Made by a program: the position numbers and the translations under genes. The notes beneath the pieces were generated by a model that ran no database searches, had not been told where the DNA came from, and saw only the letters and a list, made by a program, of their open reading frames with translations. From Actinomycetota bacterium (GTDB taxonomy: Bacteria > Actinomycetota > Thermoleophilia > Gaiellales > Gaiellaceae), in the NCBI GenBank assembly GCA_005884155.1, contig VAXD01000049.1, positions 17,784 through 36,204 of the forward strand: a stretch of 18,421 bases of DNA, in the 5' to 3' direction. This document shows, piece after piece, positions 6,516 to 12,787 of the stretch. How positions within the stretch are numbered: the first letter of the stretch is position 1; every line of letters begins with the position of its first letter.

Positions 6516-7918
6516 TTCGAGATCGGCTTCCTGAGCGCCGGCAGGTCGAGGCGCGCCGGGCCGAGCTTGACCCTCGCGGCCGGCGCCTGCGGCAGGTCGA
6601 GGTAGAGGAGGTTGGCCGGGTCCTGCGCCAGCGAGTTCGAGGCGAGGGTCAGCGTCAGTTTCGAGCCCTTCGGGATCGGTGTCGCGTCGGAGATCAGCCG
6701 GATCGTAAGCGCGTGCTTGCCTGTCATCGCCCTCGTGTTGATGCCGCCCTCGCTGACGACGATCGTTTTGCGCTTCGGAGTTCTTGCGGTCAACACGGCG
6801 ACAAGGCGCTCCCAGCCGCCCGACAGTGCGACCGTCAGGTGCAAGCGGCCCGCGCCGAACGTTTCGACGTTTGCGCGAAGGCGACCGGCCGTGCGCGTGG
6901 CCTTGGCCTCGCCAGTGAGCGTGTTCGTCCCGGCGAAGTTCACGTGGACGGTGCGGGTGGCCGGCAGGGTCTTGTAGCCGCGCGCAGCGCCGAGGTACGG
7001 GTCCGTCGCGATCAGGATCGGATTGACGACCGGCCGGATCGGCGGCCTGACCAGCCAGCGGAAGAAGAAGGCGAAGCCCTGGTTCAGCACAGTCGTGATG
7101 TCGGGGCCGGGGAAGGTGGACGGCGAGTGGCCGAAGTCGCAGATGTAGAGCTGCTTTGGCCCCTTCACGAGCCGGTAGCCCGCCTGCAGCTGGTCGAGGC
7201 CGAACGCGAAGTCGCGGCGACCCTGGAAGAAGTAGACGGGCGTCTGCACCTGAGAGAGCCCCGCCAGGCTCGACCGTTGGGCTGCGAACCGCCGGATCAC
7301 CGCGAGGTTCGTGCTCGCGATCGCGTCGTTCTCGATTGCGGCGACCGACGCGTCGAGCTTGTCGTGCGGCACCGAGTTGAGGAACTGGTAGACGGCGCCC
7401 GACTTGGAGAGGTCCTGCGGCGCGAGCGCGCCGAAGAGGTTGGTCCACGTCTCGACTACCTCGGCCGCATTCCAGGGCACGCCGTCCACGAGCGAGCGCA
7501 GGACAGCGCCGCCGCCCAGCGAGATGCCCCAGGCCCCGACCTCGTTCGGCGCGACGTTGGGCAGCGCAGCGACCCAGTCGTGCACCGCCCGCGCATCTGC
7601 GATCTCGCGTGGCCCGTCGATTGAGACGAGACCGCCGGACCGGCCGTGTCCGCGCGCGTCGAACGAGAGGACGACGAAGCCCTGGGCAAACCGCTGCGCG
7701 ACGAGGTCGAGGTCCTGGCGCTTGCCTCCGATCGCGTGGAAGAGCACGATCGCCGGGTACGGCGGGCTCCCTTGCGTCGGCTCGTAGAGCGTCGCTGCGA
7801 GGTCGACGCCGTCGTCCATGTGGAGCGTCATTTCCCGCTGTGTGAACGCGGATGCGCGGCCTGCGCCAGCAAGTGCGAGCACGGCCATGCAAAGAACCAC
7901 GACGACCCGGCGACCCAC
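6512..7918 (-). CDS. Secreted alpha/beta hydrolase, X-Pro dipeptidyl-peptidase (CocE/PepX)-like
   Basis: This 468-residue protein starts with a Sec signal (GRRVVVVLCMAVLALAGAGRASA). An alpha/beta-hydrolase domain follows: VLFHAIGG as the oxyanion region, VLSFDARGHGRSGG, and the nucleophile elbow GISLGGG with S133. The likely acid is D236 (GRRDFAF) and the likely base is H264 (DFGHS). From about residue 300 the protein becomes a beta-rich domain, like the C-terminal jelly-roll of CocE/PepX-type serine hydrolases. These families cleave dipeptides from peptides or hydrolyse esters; which one applies here is not readable. The GTG start has a TACCCT box ending exactly 6 bases upstream. An AGGAGG lies 14 bases upstream, a distance too long for an ideal ribosome site. 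It is the first gene of the - strand trio, so exported hydrolysis followed by product capture is plausible. Confidence 0.8.
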   Translation of the reverse strand: MGRRVVVVLCMAVLALAGAGRASAFTQREMTLHMDDGVDLAATLYEPTQGSPPYPAIVLFHAIGGKRQDLDLVAQRFAQGFVVLSFDARGHGRSGGLVSIDGPREIADARAVHDWVAALPNVAPNEVGAWGISLGGGAVLRSLVDGVPWNAAEVVETWTNLFGALAPQDLSKSGAVYQFLNSVPHDKLDASVAAIENDAIASTNLAVIRRFAAQRSSLAGLSQVQTPVYFFQGRRDFAFGLDQLQAGYRLVKGPKQLYICDFGHSPSTFPGPDITTVLNQGFAFFFRWLVRPPIRPVVNPILIATDPYLGAARGYKTLPATRTVHVNFAGTNTLTGEAKATRTAGRLRANVETFGAGRLHLTVALSGGWERLVAVLTARTPKRKTIVVSEGGINTRAMTGKHALTIRLISDATPIPKGSKLTLTLASNSLAQDPANLLYLDLPQAPAARVKLGPARLDLPALRKPISK

Positions 7919-7949
7919 GTCAGAAGGGTACTCCTCCTAGAATCGCGTC
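7919..7949. promoter_or_regulatory. 31-base divergent promoter region between the secreted hydrolase and murI
   Basis: Only 31 bases separate the two divergent start codons. On the + strand TAGAAT (7938-7943) ends 6 bases before the murI GTG. On the - strand TACCCT (7930-7925) ends 6 bases before the hydrolase GTG. Both spacings place the expected transcription start on the start codon itself. No good -35 is visible for either gene, and any -35 would have to lie inside the opposing coding region. The promoter call is inference from motif and spacing. Confidence 0.55.
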
Positions 7950-8741
7950 GTGGATTCGCGGCCCGTCGGCGTGTTCGACTCGGGCGTGGGCGGGCTGACC
8001 GTCCTGCACGAGTGCCTCGTGACGATGCCGCACGAGGACTTCGTCTACCTCGGCGACCACGCGCGCCTGCCGTACGGGCCCCGCCCGCTCGACGAGATCC
8101 GCCGCTTCGCGCACGAGATCGGGGTCTTCCTGGAGGCGCAGGACGTCAAGCTCGTCCTCGTCGCGTGCAACGCGGCCACGTCTGCGGCGCTGCCGCACCT
8201 GCAGTCCGAGCTGGCTGTCCCCGTCGTTGGCGTGATCACTCCGGAAGCGCACGCAGCCGTTCAGGCGACGCGCAACCGCCGGATCGGCCTGCTCGCGACG
8301 CAGGCGACCGTCGAAGCAGGCCGCTACGCGAAGCTCGTCGGCGACCTCGACGCCGGCGCCGAGCTCTTCCCGATCGCCTGCCCGAGGCTCGTGCCGCTGA
8401 TCGAGAGCGACGACCCGTTCTCGGCCCAGACCACCGAGGCCGTCCGCGAGTACGCCGCGCCGCTGAAGGACGCAGGCGTGGACACGGTCATCCTCGGCTG
8501 CACGCACTACCCGCTGATCCGGCCGATCTTCCAGCGCGTCTTCGGACGCGACGTCACGCTCGTCTTCTCGGCCGAGGAGACCGCGCGCGAGGTGGCCGAG
8601 ACGCTCGCGCGCAAGGGCATCGAGAACGAGCCGCGCCGCGAGGGCGCGTACCGCTTCCTGACGACCGGCGAGCCGTCGCTCTTCCGCGAGCTCGGCGAGC
8701 GTTTCCTGCAGCTGCCGCTCGGCGAGGAAGCCGTGGCATGA
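7950..8741 (+). CDS. murI: Glutamate racemase
   Basis: The 263-residue product matches glutamate racemase, which interconverts L- and D-glutamate to supply D-Glu for peptidoglycan. The N-terminal [11 protein letters not shown] (9-19) is the family signature. The two catalytic cysteines are visible as C73 in [11 protein letters not shown] and C184 in [21 protein letters not shown] near 33-43 is also a hallmark segment. Length is normal for the family and no signal peptide is present, so it acts in the cytoplasm. The GTG at 7950 is the right start because the signature strand follows immediately; there is no Shine-Dalgarno sequence, but a TAGAAT box ends 6 bases upstream. It leads a murI-rph-(mgtC)-rdgB cluster of a type common in bacteria. 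Confidence 0.96.
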   Translation: MDSRPVGVFDSGVGGLTVLHECLVTMPHEDFVYLGDHARLPYGPRPLDEIRRFAHEIGVFLEAQDVKLVLVACNAATSAALPHLQSELAVPVVGVITPEAHAAVQATRNRRIGLLATQATVEAGRYAKLVGDLDAGAELFPIACPRLVPLIESDDPFSAQTTEAVREYAAPLKDAGVDTVILGCTHYPLIRPIFQRVFGRDVTLVFSAEETAREVAETLARKGIENEPRREGAYRFLTTGEPSLFRELGERFLQLPLGEEAVA

Positions 8742-8744
8742 GCG

Positions 8745-8750
8745 TAGGCT
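8745..8750 (+). promoter_or_regulatory. Possible -10 box in the murI-rph gap
   Basis: TAGGCT is identical to the boxes seen before the acetyltransferase, GST and hup genes. Transcription from here would begin near 8757 and give rph a leader of about 50 bases containing the 8775-8795 hairpin. No convincing -35 is visible, so this is a weak call. Confidence 0.3.
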
Positions 8751-8774
8751 CGACGGAGCTCAAAAAGGAGCGGA

Positions 8775-8795
8775 GGCGCCGGCTTTGCCGGCGCC
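8775..8795. repeat. Perfect inverted repeat in the rph leader
   Basis: GGCGCCGGC (8775-8783) and GCCGGCGCC (8787-8795) form a 9-base-pair stem with a TTT loop. It sits in the 64-base gap between murI and rph, and the GGGAG ribosome site of rph (8796-8800) begins directly after the stem. On the - strand, a T5 run follows the stem after about nine bases, but no - strand gene ends here. Options are an mRNA processing or stability element, a translation-control hairpin, or a small dispersed repeat. Confidence 0.6.
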
Positions 8796-8805
8796 GGGAG
8801 CGGGC

Positions 8806-9513
8806 ATGAGAGAAGGGCGACGGCCAGCCGAGCTGCGCCCGCTCGAGATTGAGCTCGACTACCTGGAGCAGCCGATGGGCGCCGTGCTCTACTCGCAAGG
8901 GAAGACGCGTGTCCTCTGTACGGCCTCGCTCGACGAGGGCGTGCCGCGCTGGCTGCGCGACTCCGGGCGCGGCTGGCTGACCGCCGAGTACTCGCTCCTG
9001 CCGGCCTCGACTGGCGAGCGCACGCAACGCGAGGCGAGCGCAGGCAAGCAGAAGGGCCGTACCGTGGAGATCCAGCGCCTGATCGGCCGTGCGATCCGCG
9101 CGGTGACCGACTTCGAGGCGCTCGGCGAGCGGACGCTCTGGCTCGACTGCGACGTCCTCCAGGCCGACGGCGGCACGCGCTGCGCCGCGATCTCGGGTGC
9201 GTACGTCGCGGCCGCGCGGGCGCTCGGGCGGGCGGGCCTGAGCCGCGTGCTCACGGACTCGGTTGCAGCCGTCTCGCTCGGGATCGTGGGCGGCGAACGG
9301 CTGCTCGACCTCGACTACGAGGAGGACTCGAGCGCCGAGGTCGATCTCAACGTCGTCATGACGGGCGAGGGGCGGCTGGTCGAGGTGCAGGCGACGGCCG
9401 AGCGGGCGCCGTTCGACCGCGAAGGGCTCGACGCGCTGCTCGACCTGGCCGCTGCGGGGATCTCCGAGATCGGCGAGGCGCAGCGGGAGGCGCTCGATGC
9501 TGCTGGCGGCTAG
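8806..9513 (+). CDS. rph: Ribonuclease PH
   Basis: The 235-residue product is RNase PH, the phosphorolytic 3'-exoribonuclease that trims tRNA 3' ends using phosphate. The start is the typical [16 protein letters not shown], followed by [18 protein letters not shown]. Family core motifs are [16 protein letters not shown] (85-100, including phosphate-binding arginines), [12 protein letters not shown] (114-125) and [16 protein letters not shown] (169-184, acidic metal ligands). The ATG at 8806 has a GGGAG ribosome site five bases upstream and gives the family N terminus. An upstream in-frame TTG at 8785 lies in the hairpin and adds residues absent from the family. The end overlaps the MgtC-family gene by 17 bases, so coupling is likely. 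Confidence 0.95.
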   Translation: MREGRRPAELRPLEIELDYLEQPMGAVLYSQGKTRVLCTASLDEGVPRWLRDSGRGWLTAEYSLLPASTGERTQREASAGKQKGRTVEIQRLIGRAIRAVTDFEALGERTLWLDCDVLQADGGTRCAAISGAYVAAARALGRAGLSRVLTDSVAAVSLGIVGGERLLDLDYEEDSSAEVDLNVVMTGEGRLVEVQATAERAPFDREGLDALLDLAAAGISEIGEAQREALDAAGG

Positions 9514-10189
9514 CCTCCCGTCGCTCTCCTGGGAGGAAGCCCTGTTGCGGCTCGCGCTGGCGGCGGCGCTCGGCGGTGCGGTCGGGATCGAGCGGGAGCT
9601 GCGCGAGCGGGAGGCGGGCTTCCGGACCCACCTGCTCGTCTCGCTCGGCTCGGCGCTGTTCACGATCGCCGGGGCGTACGGCTTCCACGACCTCCTCACA
9701 CACGGGAGCAGCATCGACCCGACGCGGGTCGCTGCGCAGATCGTGACCGGGATCGGCTTTCTCGGCGCCGGGGCGATCATCCGGCAGGGGGTGGCGGTGC
9801 GCGGCCTCACCACCGCGGCGACGCTCTGGGTCGTGGCCGCGATCGGCCTGACGAGCGGCGCCGGCTACTACTCGGCGGCCGTGATCACGACGGGGCTCGT
9901 GCTGTTCTCGCTCTGGCCGCTGCGGATCGCCTCGTACAGGATCCTGGGACGGTTCCGGCCAGAGACGGACCGGTTGCTCGTGCAGCTTCCTGCGGGGGAG
10001 AGCCCGGCGCCGTTGATCGAGGCACTGGAGGGGCTCGGCGCCCGCCTCCAGTCGCTCGAGGTCAGCCACGAGGCCGACCGCAGGACGGTGATGATCGACG
10101 TCACGCTTCCACCGCGGGCCGACGCGGCGGCGATGGTCGTCAAGCTCGCCGACGTCGAGCATGTGCTGGAGATCCGCTGGGACGACTAG
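9497..10189 (+). CDS. MgtC/SapB-family membrane protein
   Basis: The 230-residue protein has the MgtC/SapB family layout: about five hydrophobic segments (roughly 16-33, 45-63, 80-98, 105-122, 125-145), then a soluble ACT-like C-terminal domain of about 75 residues. Hallmarks are [20 protein letters not shown] near 26-45, [22 protein letters not shown] and [16 protein letters not shown]. MgtC proteins in pathogens help survival in low magnesium and can inhibit the F-type ATPase; the role in free-living actinobacteria is less clear. The start overlaps rph by 17 bases, with GGGAGG upstream. Its end overlaps the inferred rdgB start by 13 bases. Its place between rph and rdgB makes it part of this operon. 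Confidence 0.9.
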   Translation: MLLAASLPSLSWEEALLRLALAAALGGAVGIERELREREAGFRTHLLVSLGSALFTIAGAYGFHDLLTHGSSIDPTRVAAQIVTGIGFLGAGAIIRQGVAVRGLTTAATLWVVAAIGLTSGAGYYSAAVITTGLVLFSLWPLRIASYRILGRFRPETDRLLVQLPAGESPAPLIEALEGLGARLQSLEVSHEADRRTVMIDVTLPPRADAAAMVVKLADVEHVLEIRWDD

Positions 10190-10764
10190 TTCTCTGCTCT
10201 AGAAACGCGAACAAGCTGCGCGAGCTGGCGGCGCTCCTGCCCTGGGAGCTCGAGCTCCTCGACGCGGACGAGTATCCGGAGGAAGGCAGCGACAGCTACT
10301 ACGAGAACGCGCGGGCGAAGGCCGCGTACGGCCGCGAGCTCAGGCCCGAGGCGTGGACGCTCGGCGAGGACTCCGGGCTGGAGGTGGCCGCGCTCGGCGG
10401 CGCTCCCGGGATCCGCTCGGCCCGCTACGCGCCTGAGGGCGGGCCGGCGGTCGAACGGCTGGTGCGAGAGCTCGGCGAGGCCGAGGACCGGCGGGCGCGC
10501 TATGTCTGCGAGCTCGTCCTGCTCGGTCCCGACGGGACCGAAGTCCGCGGCACCGGCACGCTCGAGGGCCGCATCGCGACCGAGCCGCGAGGCTCCGAAG
10601 GCTTCGGCTACGACCCGGTCTTCGTCCCGGCCGGCGAGGAGCCAACCGTGGCCGAGCTCGGCAACGGGTGGAAAGCCGAGAATTCTCACCGCGCGCGAGC
10701 GGCCCAGGATCTCCTACGCCAGGCCCGCGGCCTCCTCGGGCTCGGTGCGCCGGCGGTCGGCTAG
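10177..10764 (+). CDS. rdgB: XTP/dITP diphosphatase (RdgB/HAM1 family), probable CTG start
   Basis: RdgB hydrolyses non-canonical purine triphosphates (ITP, dITP, XTP) to monophosphates and so keeps them out of DNA and RNA. Family features are [17 protein letters not shown] (5-21), YYENARAKA, GEDSGLEVAAL (63-72, metal-binding acidic residues), GIRSARYA, GSEGFGYDPVF (139-149) and the C-terminal K166 with NSHR. The first ATG, GTG or TTG in frame is only at 10384, which would remove the first 69 residues, including the nucleotide-binding N terminus. A CTG at 10177 has GGAG five bases upstream and gives [10 protein letters not shown], aligning residue for residue with the start of E. coli RdgB. 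The resulting 195 residues match the family length. The gene overlaps mgtC by 13 bases and the convergent membrane-protein gene by 51. Confidence 0.88.
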   Translation: MGRLVLCSRNANKLRELAALLPWELELLDADEYPEEGSDSYYENARAKAAYGRELRPEAWTLGEDSGLEVAALGGAPGIRSARYAPEGGPAVERLVRELGEAEDRRARYVCELVLLGPDGTEVRGTGTLEGRIATEPRGSEGFGYDPVFVPAGEEPTVAELGNGWKAENSHRARAAQDLLRQARGLLGLGAPAVG

Positions 10765-11547
10765 CCACCAGTTGATCTCGGCGCCGAACACGGTCACGTT
10801 CGCCATCACGTAGAGCCAGACGAGCAGGAGCGCCGGCCCGCCGAACGCCTTCAACGCGACGACGTTGTTCGAGAAGCGGACGTACAACGGCAGCACCTGG
10901 AAGCTCGCCTCGAGCACGACCGAGGCGAGCACGGCGCCCGGCAGCACGTCCGTGAACGTGTGCTCGACGTTCGTCAGGAAGTAGTAGACGGCGACCAGGA
11001 AGAGGAAGATCCCGATCAGCGAGACCGTGACGGAGAGGCCGTACGCGACGTACGAGTTGCCCGCGAGCCAGCCGACGTAACGCTTGAGCAGGTCGAAGCC
11101 GAACGAGCCGATCAGCAGACCGACGAAGAGCGTCACGAGAGAAAGGAGCATCAAAAGGAGCATCAGCCCGACCGCGAGCAGCTTCCCCCGCAGGAACGAC
11201 CGGTTCGGCTGCCCGTAAACGATGTTCATTGCGGACTCGAGCACGCTGAACAGCGAGAGCGAGGCCCAGACCAGCGCGGCGCCGCCGACGATCCCGAGCG
11301 CCGTCGCGTGTTCCCGGATCGCGTCGACCGTGTTCACGATGCTCGCGACGGAGCTGCCCGGGAAGGCGCGCTTGAGCTCCGTCACGAGGTAGCTCGACTC
11401 GTCGGGCCGGTTGGCGACTCCGAGCAGCGAGACCGTCAGGAAGAGCAGCGGCACGAAGGAGAGCAGCGCGAAGTACGCGATCATCGCCGCGAGGTGCGGC
11501 CCGCGGTCGGCGAAGAACTTTCGCACCGGCTGGGGCAGCCAACGCAT
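10714..11547 (-). CDS. YihY/BrkB-family inner membrane protein
   Basis: The 277-residue protein matches the YihY/BrkB (formerly putative RNase BN) membrane family. About six hydrophobic segments are visible near 20-43, 84-103, 122-150, 166-191, 201-220 and 236-260. Family features are HLAAMIAYFALLSFVPLLF in the first segment, SLFSVLESAMNIVYG, the basic NRSFLRGKLLAVG and, near the end, LLLVWLYVMANVTVFGAEINW. The molecular role of the family is unsettled, and it is not an established nuclease. The ATG at 11547 is chosen because the family N terminus begins there; the reading frame stays open further upstream, through the divergent gene, but has no family content. A CATACT box ends 7 bases before the start. 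The last 51 bases overlap the end of rdgB on the other strand. Confidence 0.88.
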   Translation of the reverse strand: MRWLPQPVRKFFADRGPHLAAMIAYFALLSFVPLLFLTVSLLGVANRPDESSYLVTELKRAFPGSSVASIVNTVDAIREHATALGIVGGAALVWASLSLFSVLESAMNIVYGQPNRSFLRGKLLAVGLMLLLMLLSLVTLFVGLLIGSFGFDLLKRYVGWLAGNSYVAYGLSVTVSLIGIFLFLVAVYYFLTNVEHTFTDVLPGAVLASVVLEASFQVLPLYVRFSNNVVALKAFGGPALLLVWLYVMANVTVFGAEINWWLADRRRTEPEEAAGLA

Positions 11548-11583
11548 GGCCCGGAGTATGGGCCGTGGTACCGTCAGCGCGTC
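11548..11583. promoter_or_regulatory. 36-base divergent promoter region between the YihY-family and Roadblock genes
   Basis: On the - strand CATACT (11560-11555) ends 7 bases before the membrane-protein ATG. On the + strand TACCGT (11569-11574) ends 9 bases before the Roadblock ATG. Neither side has a clear -35 or Shine-Dalgarno sequence. This repeats the arrangement of the 7919-7949 region. Confidence 0.45.
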
Positions 11584-12006
11584 ATGGCGACGGCCGAGGC
11601 GCTCAGGGACCTGACGGAGATCTCGACCCAGATCGAGACGGCTGTCGTCCTCGACCGCGAGGGGACGGTCGTCGCCTCGACGGTCGACGACGAGCGCGCC
11701 GGCAGGCTGGCGCAGTCGGCGCTCGAGCTCTTGCGCGCGGCCGAGGAGCACCGGCCCGAGGAAGGCCTGGAGCTCGTCCAGCTCGACGTCGCGTTGCGCG
11801 GCGGGAGCGTTTTCGTGGTCTCGGACGGCGACCGCGTGATCGCGGCGACGACGCGCCAGGAGCCGACGGTCGGGCTCGTCTTCTACGACCTCAAGAGCTG
11901 CCTGCGCGGCCTCGGTGAGGAGTCCGCGCCGAAGCCGAAGCCGAAGCCGAAGCCCAAGCCGCGGCCGAGGGCGCCGCGGAAGAAGAAGGCCGATGAGACG
12001 GCGTAG
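11584..12006 (+). CDS. Roadblock/LC7-like protein with Lys-Pro tail
   Basis: The 140-residue protein has a Roadblock/LC7-like domain at about 5-110: a helix EALRDLTEISTQIETA, the strand-turn VVLDREGTVVAS, a long helix GRLAQSALELLRAAEE, then paired strands ELVQLDVALRGGSVFVVSDGDRVIAATT and a final helix DLKSCLRGLG. Bacterial members usually bind or regulate small Ras-like GTPases such as MglA, or act as dimer scaffolds. No GTPase gene is next to it here. Residues 117-135 form a basic Lys-Pro repeat ending in KKK, likely disordered and able to touch nucleic acid or membrane. The ATG at 11584 fits the domain start and the TACCGT box 9 bases upstream; the longer open frame upstream is the antisense of the YihY-family gene. 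The end overlaps the next gene by 14 bases. Confidence 0.7.
   Translation: MATAEALRDLTEISTQIETAVVLDREGTVVASTVDDERAGRLAQSALELLRAAEEHRPEEGLELVQLDVALRGGSVFVVSDGDRVIAATTRQEPTVGLVFYDLKSCLRGLGEESAPKPKPKPKPKPRPRAPRKKKADETA
11932..11961 (+). repeat. AAGCCG tandem hexamer repeat encoding Lys-Pro
   Basis: Five consecutive six-base units (AAGCCG, one with a silent C change) encode (KP)5 within the Roadblock gene. In-frame hexamer repeats can vary in copy number by slippage without breaking the frame. Confidence 0.85.
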
Positions 12007-12199
12007 CTTCCTCACCGGATTCCTGCTCGCAGTGGGCTCGGCGATCGCGGCGGTGCTGTTCCGGCGGCGCGCCGCGCGGAGCAAGGAGCGCGTCGAGCTC
12101 TACTTCGCCGACGGGACGATGGTCTCGCTCGCCGAGGGCGCGCCGGGGGCGGAGCGGCTGCTCCAGCACGCCCGCGAGCTGCTCGGCGCCGCGCGCTAG
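11993..12199 (+). CDS. Small single-pass membrane protein, unknown function
   Basis: The 68-residue protein starts MRRRSFLTGFLLAVGSAIAAVLFRRR: a basic end, one hydrophobic helix at about 6-23, then another basic cluster (RRRAARSKER). This suggests a signal-anchor with the remainder on the cytoplasmic side. The soluble part has YFADGTMVSLAEG, with an Asp-Gly turn, and a C-terminal helix ERLLQHARELLGAA. I recognise no family. The ATG at 11993 lies inside the end of the Roadblock gene (14-base overlap), and the stop overlaps the pyrE GTG by one base, so it is almost certainly co-translated with both. A longer in-frame version from 11915 would only be an Arg/Ser-rich shadow of the Lys-Pro tail. 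Confidence 0.7.
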   Translation: MRRRSFLTGFLLAVGSAIAAVLFRRRAARSKERVELYFADGTMVSLAEGAPGAERLLQHARELLGAAR

Positions 12200-12756
12200 T
12201 GGACCGCCCGGTGCTCGCGGCGGCGCTCGTCGAGCACGGCTACCTCGAGGGCGACTTCGTGCTGCGTTCGGGGCGGCGTTCTTCCTACTACCTCGACAAG
12301 TTCCGCTTCGAGACGCAGCCGGACGTGCTGCGCGCGCTCGGCGAGGAGCTCGCGAGCGTCGCACAGGAGCTCGAGCCGGAGGCCGTCAGGCTCGCGTGCC
12401 CGGTCCTCGGCGCAGTCGTCCTCGCGTCGGCAGCATCGCTCGACTCGGGCCTCCCGTTCGTGATCGTCAGGGACGAGGCGAAGGAATACGGCACCGGGAA
12501 CCGGATCGAGGGAGCGTTCGAGCCGGGTGAGCTGGTCTGCGTGATCGAGGACGTGGTCACTTCGGGCGGCGCCGTAGCGGAGGCAATCGAGGCGCTGCGG
12601 GAGGCCGGGCTGACCGTCCGGAACGCCGTCTGCGTGGTCGATCGCGAGGAAGGCGGCGCAGAGGCTCTCGCGAAGGCCGGCGTGCGCCTCCACGCGCTGT
12701 TCCGGGCAAGCGAGCTGGCCGAGACACGCAAAACCGCCGCAAAACCGCATGGTTGA
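12199..12756 (+). CDS. pyrE: Orotate phosphoribosyltransferase
   Basis: The 185-residue product matches PyrE, which joins orotate to PRPP to make OMP, the fifth step of pyrimidine synthesis. The N terminus has EGDFVLRSGRRSSYYLDKF (17-35), the usual OPRT opening. The PRPP-binding loop is VCVIEDVVTSGGA at 113-125, with the E117-D118 pair. In the flexible catalytic loop (residues 91-98, RDEAKEYG) the usual R-K-E-A-K-x-H-G is changed: D92 replaces a lysine and Y97 replaces a histidine, while K95 is kept. The loop histidine is not universal, so activity is still likely, but the Asp is noteworthy. The GTG overlaps the preceding stop by one base (TAGTG). The -35 element of the hup promoter overlaps its stop codon. 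Confidence 0.87.
   Translation: MDRPVLAAALVEHGYLEGDFVLRSGRRSSYYLDKFRFETQPDVLRALGEELASVAQELEPEAVRLACPVLGAVVLASAASLDSGLPFVIVRDEAKEYGTGNRIEGAFEPGELVCVIEDVVTSGGAVAEAIEALREAGLTVRNAVCVVDREEGGAEALAKAGVRLHALFRASELAETRKTAAKPHG
12727..12748 (+). repeat. Tandem 11-base repeat upstream of the hup promoter
   Basis: CGCAAAACCGC occurs twice back to back (12727-12737 and 12738-12748) at the end of pyrE. The core AAAACCG recurs inverted at 12788-12794 and direct at 12801-12807, on the other side of the hup -10 box. The repeat also encodes part of the PyrE C terminus (KTAAKP). Confidence 0.7.
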
Positions 12757-12781
12757 GCCGAATGGGTGCACCTGTTAGGCT
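12753..12781 (+). promoter_or_regulatory. Sigma-70-like promoter of the HU gene
   Basis: TTGAGC (12753-12758) and TAGGCT (12776-12781) are separated by exactly 17 bases, the best complete promoter in the window. The expected start near 12788 gives a leader of about 37 bases with an AGGAG site. HU is normally highly expressed, which fits an independent strong promoter. Confidence 0.7.
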
Positions 12782-12787
12782 CAGGCG

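Noticed and set aside
5262..7892. An 876-codon open frame on the - strand
   Set aside because: Its 5' two thirds is the out-of-frame shadow of the secreted hydrolase gene (Arg/Pro-rich, no family content). Only the part from 6515 onward is a real protein, the binding protein.
8785..8805. rph starting at TTG 8785
   Set aside because: The codon lies in the hairpin loop and adds residues not found in RNase PH; the ATG at 8806 has a ribosome site.
8554..9813. A 419-codon open frame on the - strand across murI, rph and mgtC
   Set aside because: It is antisense to three strongly recognised genes and is low-complexity Arg/Ala/Ser sequence, typical of shadow frames in GC-rich DNA.
10960..11583. Upstream extension of the Roadblock gene giving a 348-residue protein
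   Set aside because: The added part is antisense to the YihY-family gene and is charged low-complexity sequence; the Roadblock domain begins at the ATG at 11584.
11932..11961. The tandem AAGCCG units as a CRISPR or other noncoding repeat
   Set aside because: The units are contiguous hexamers without spacers and lie in frame within a coding sequence.
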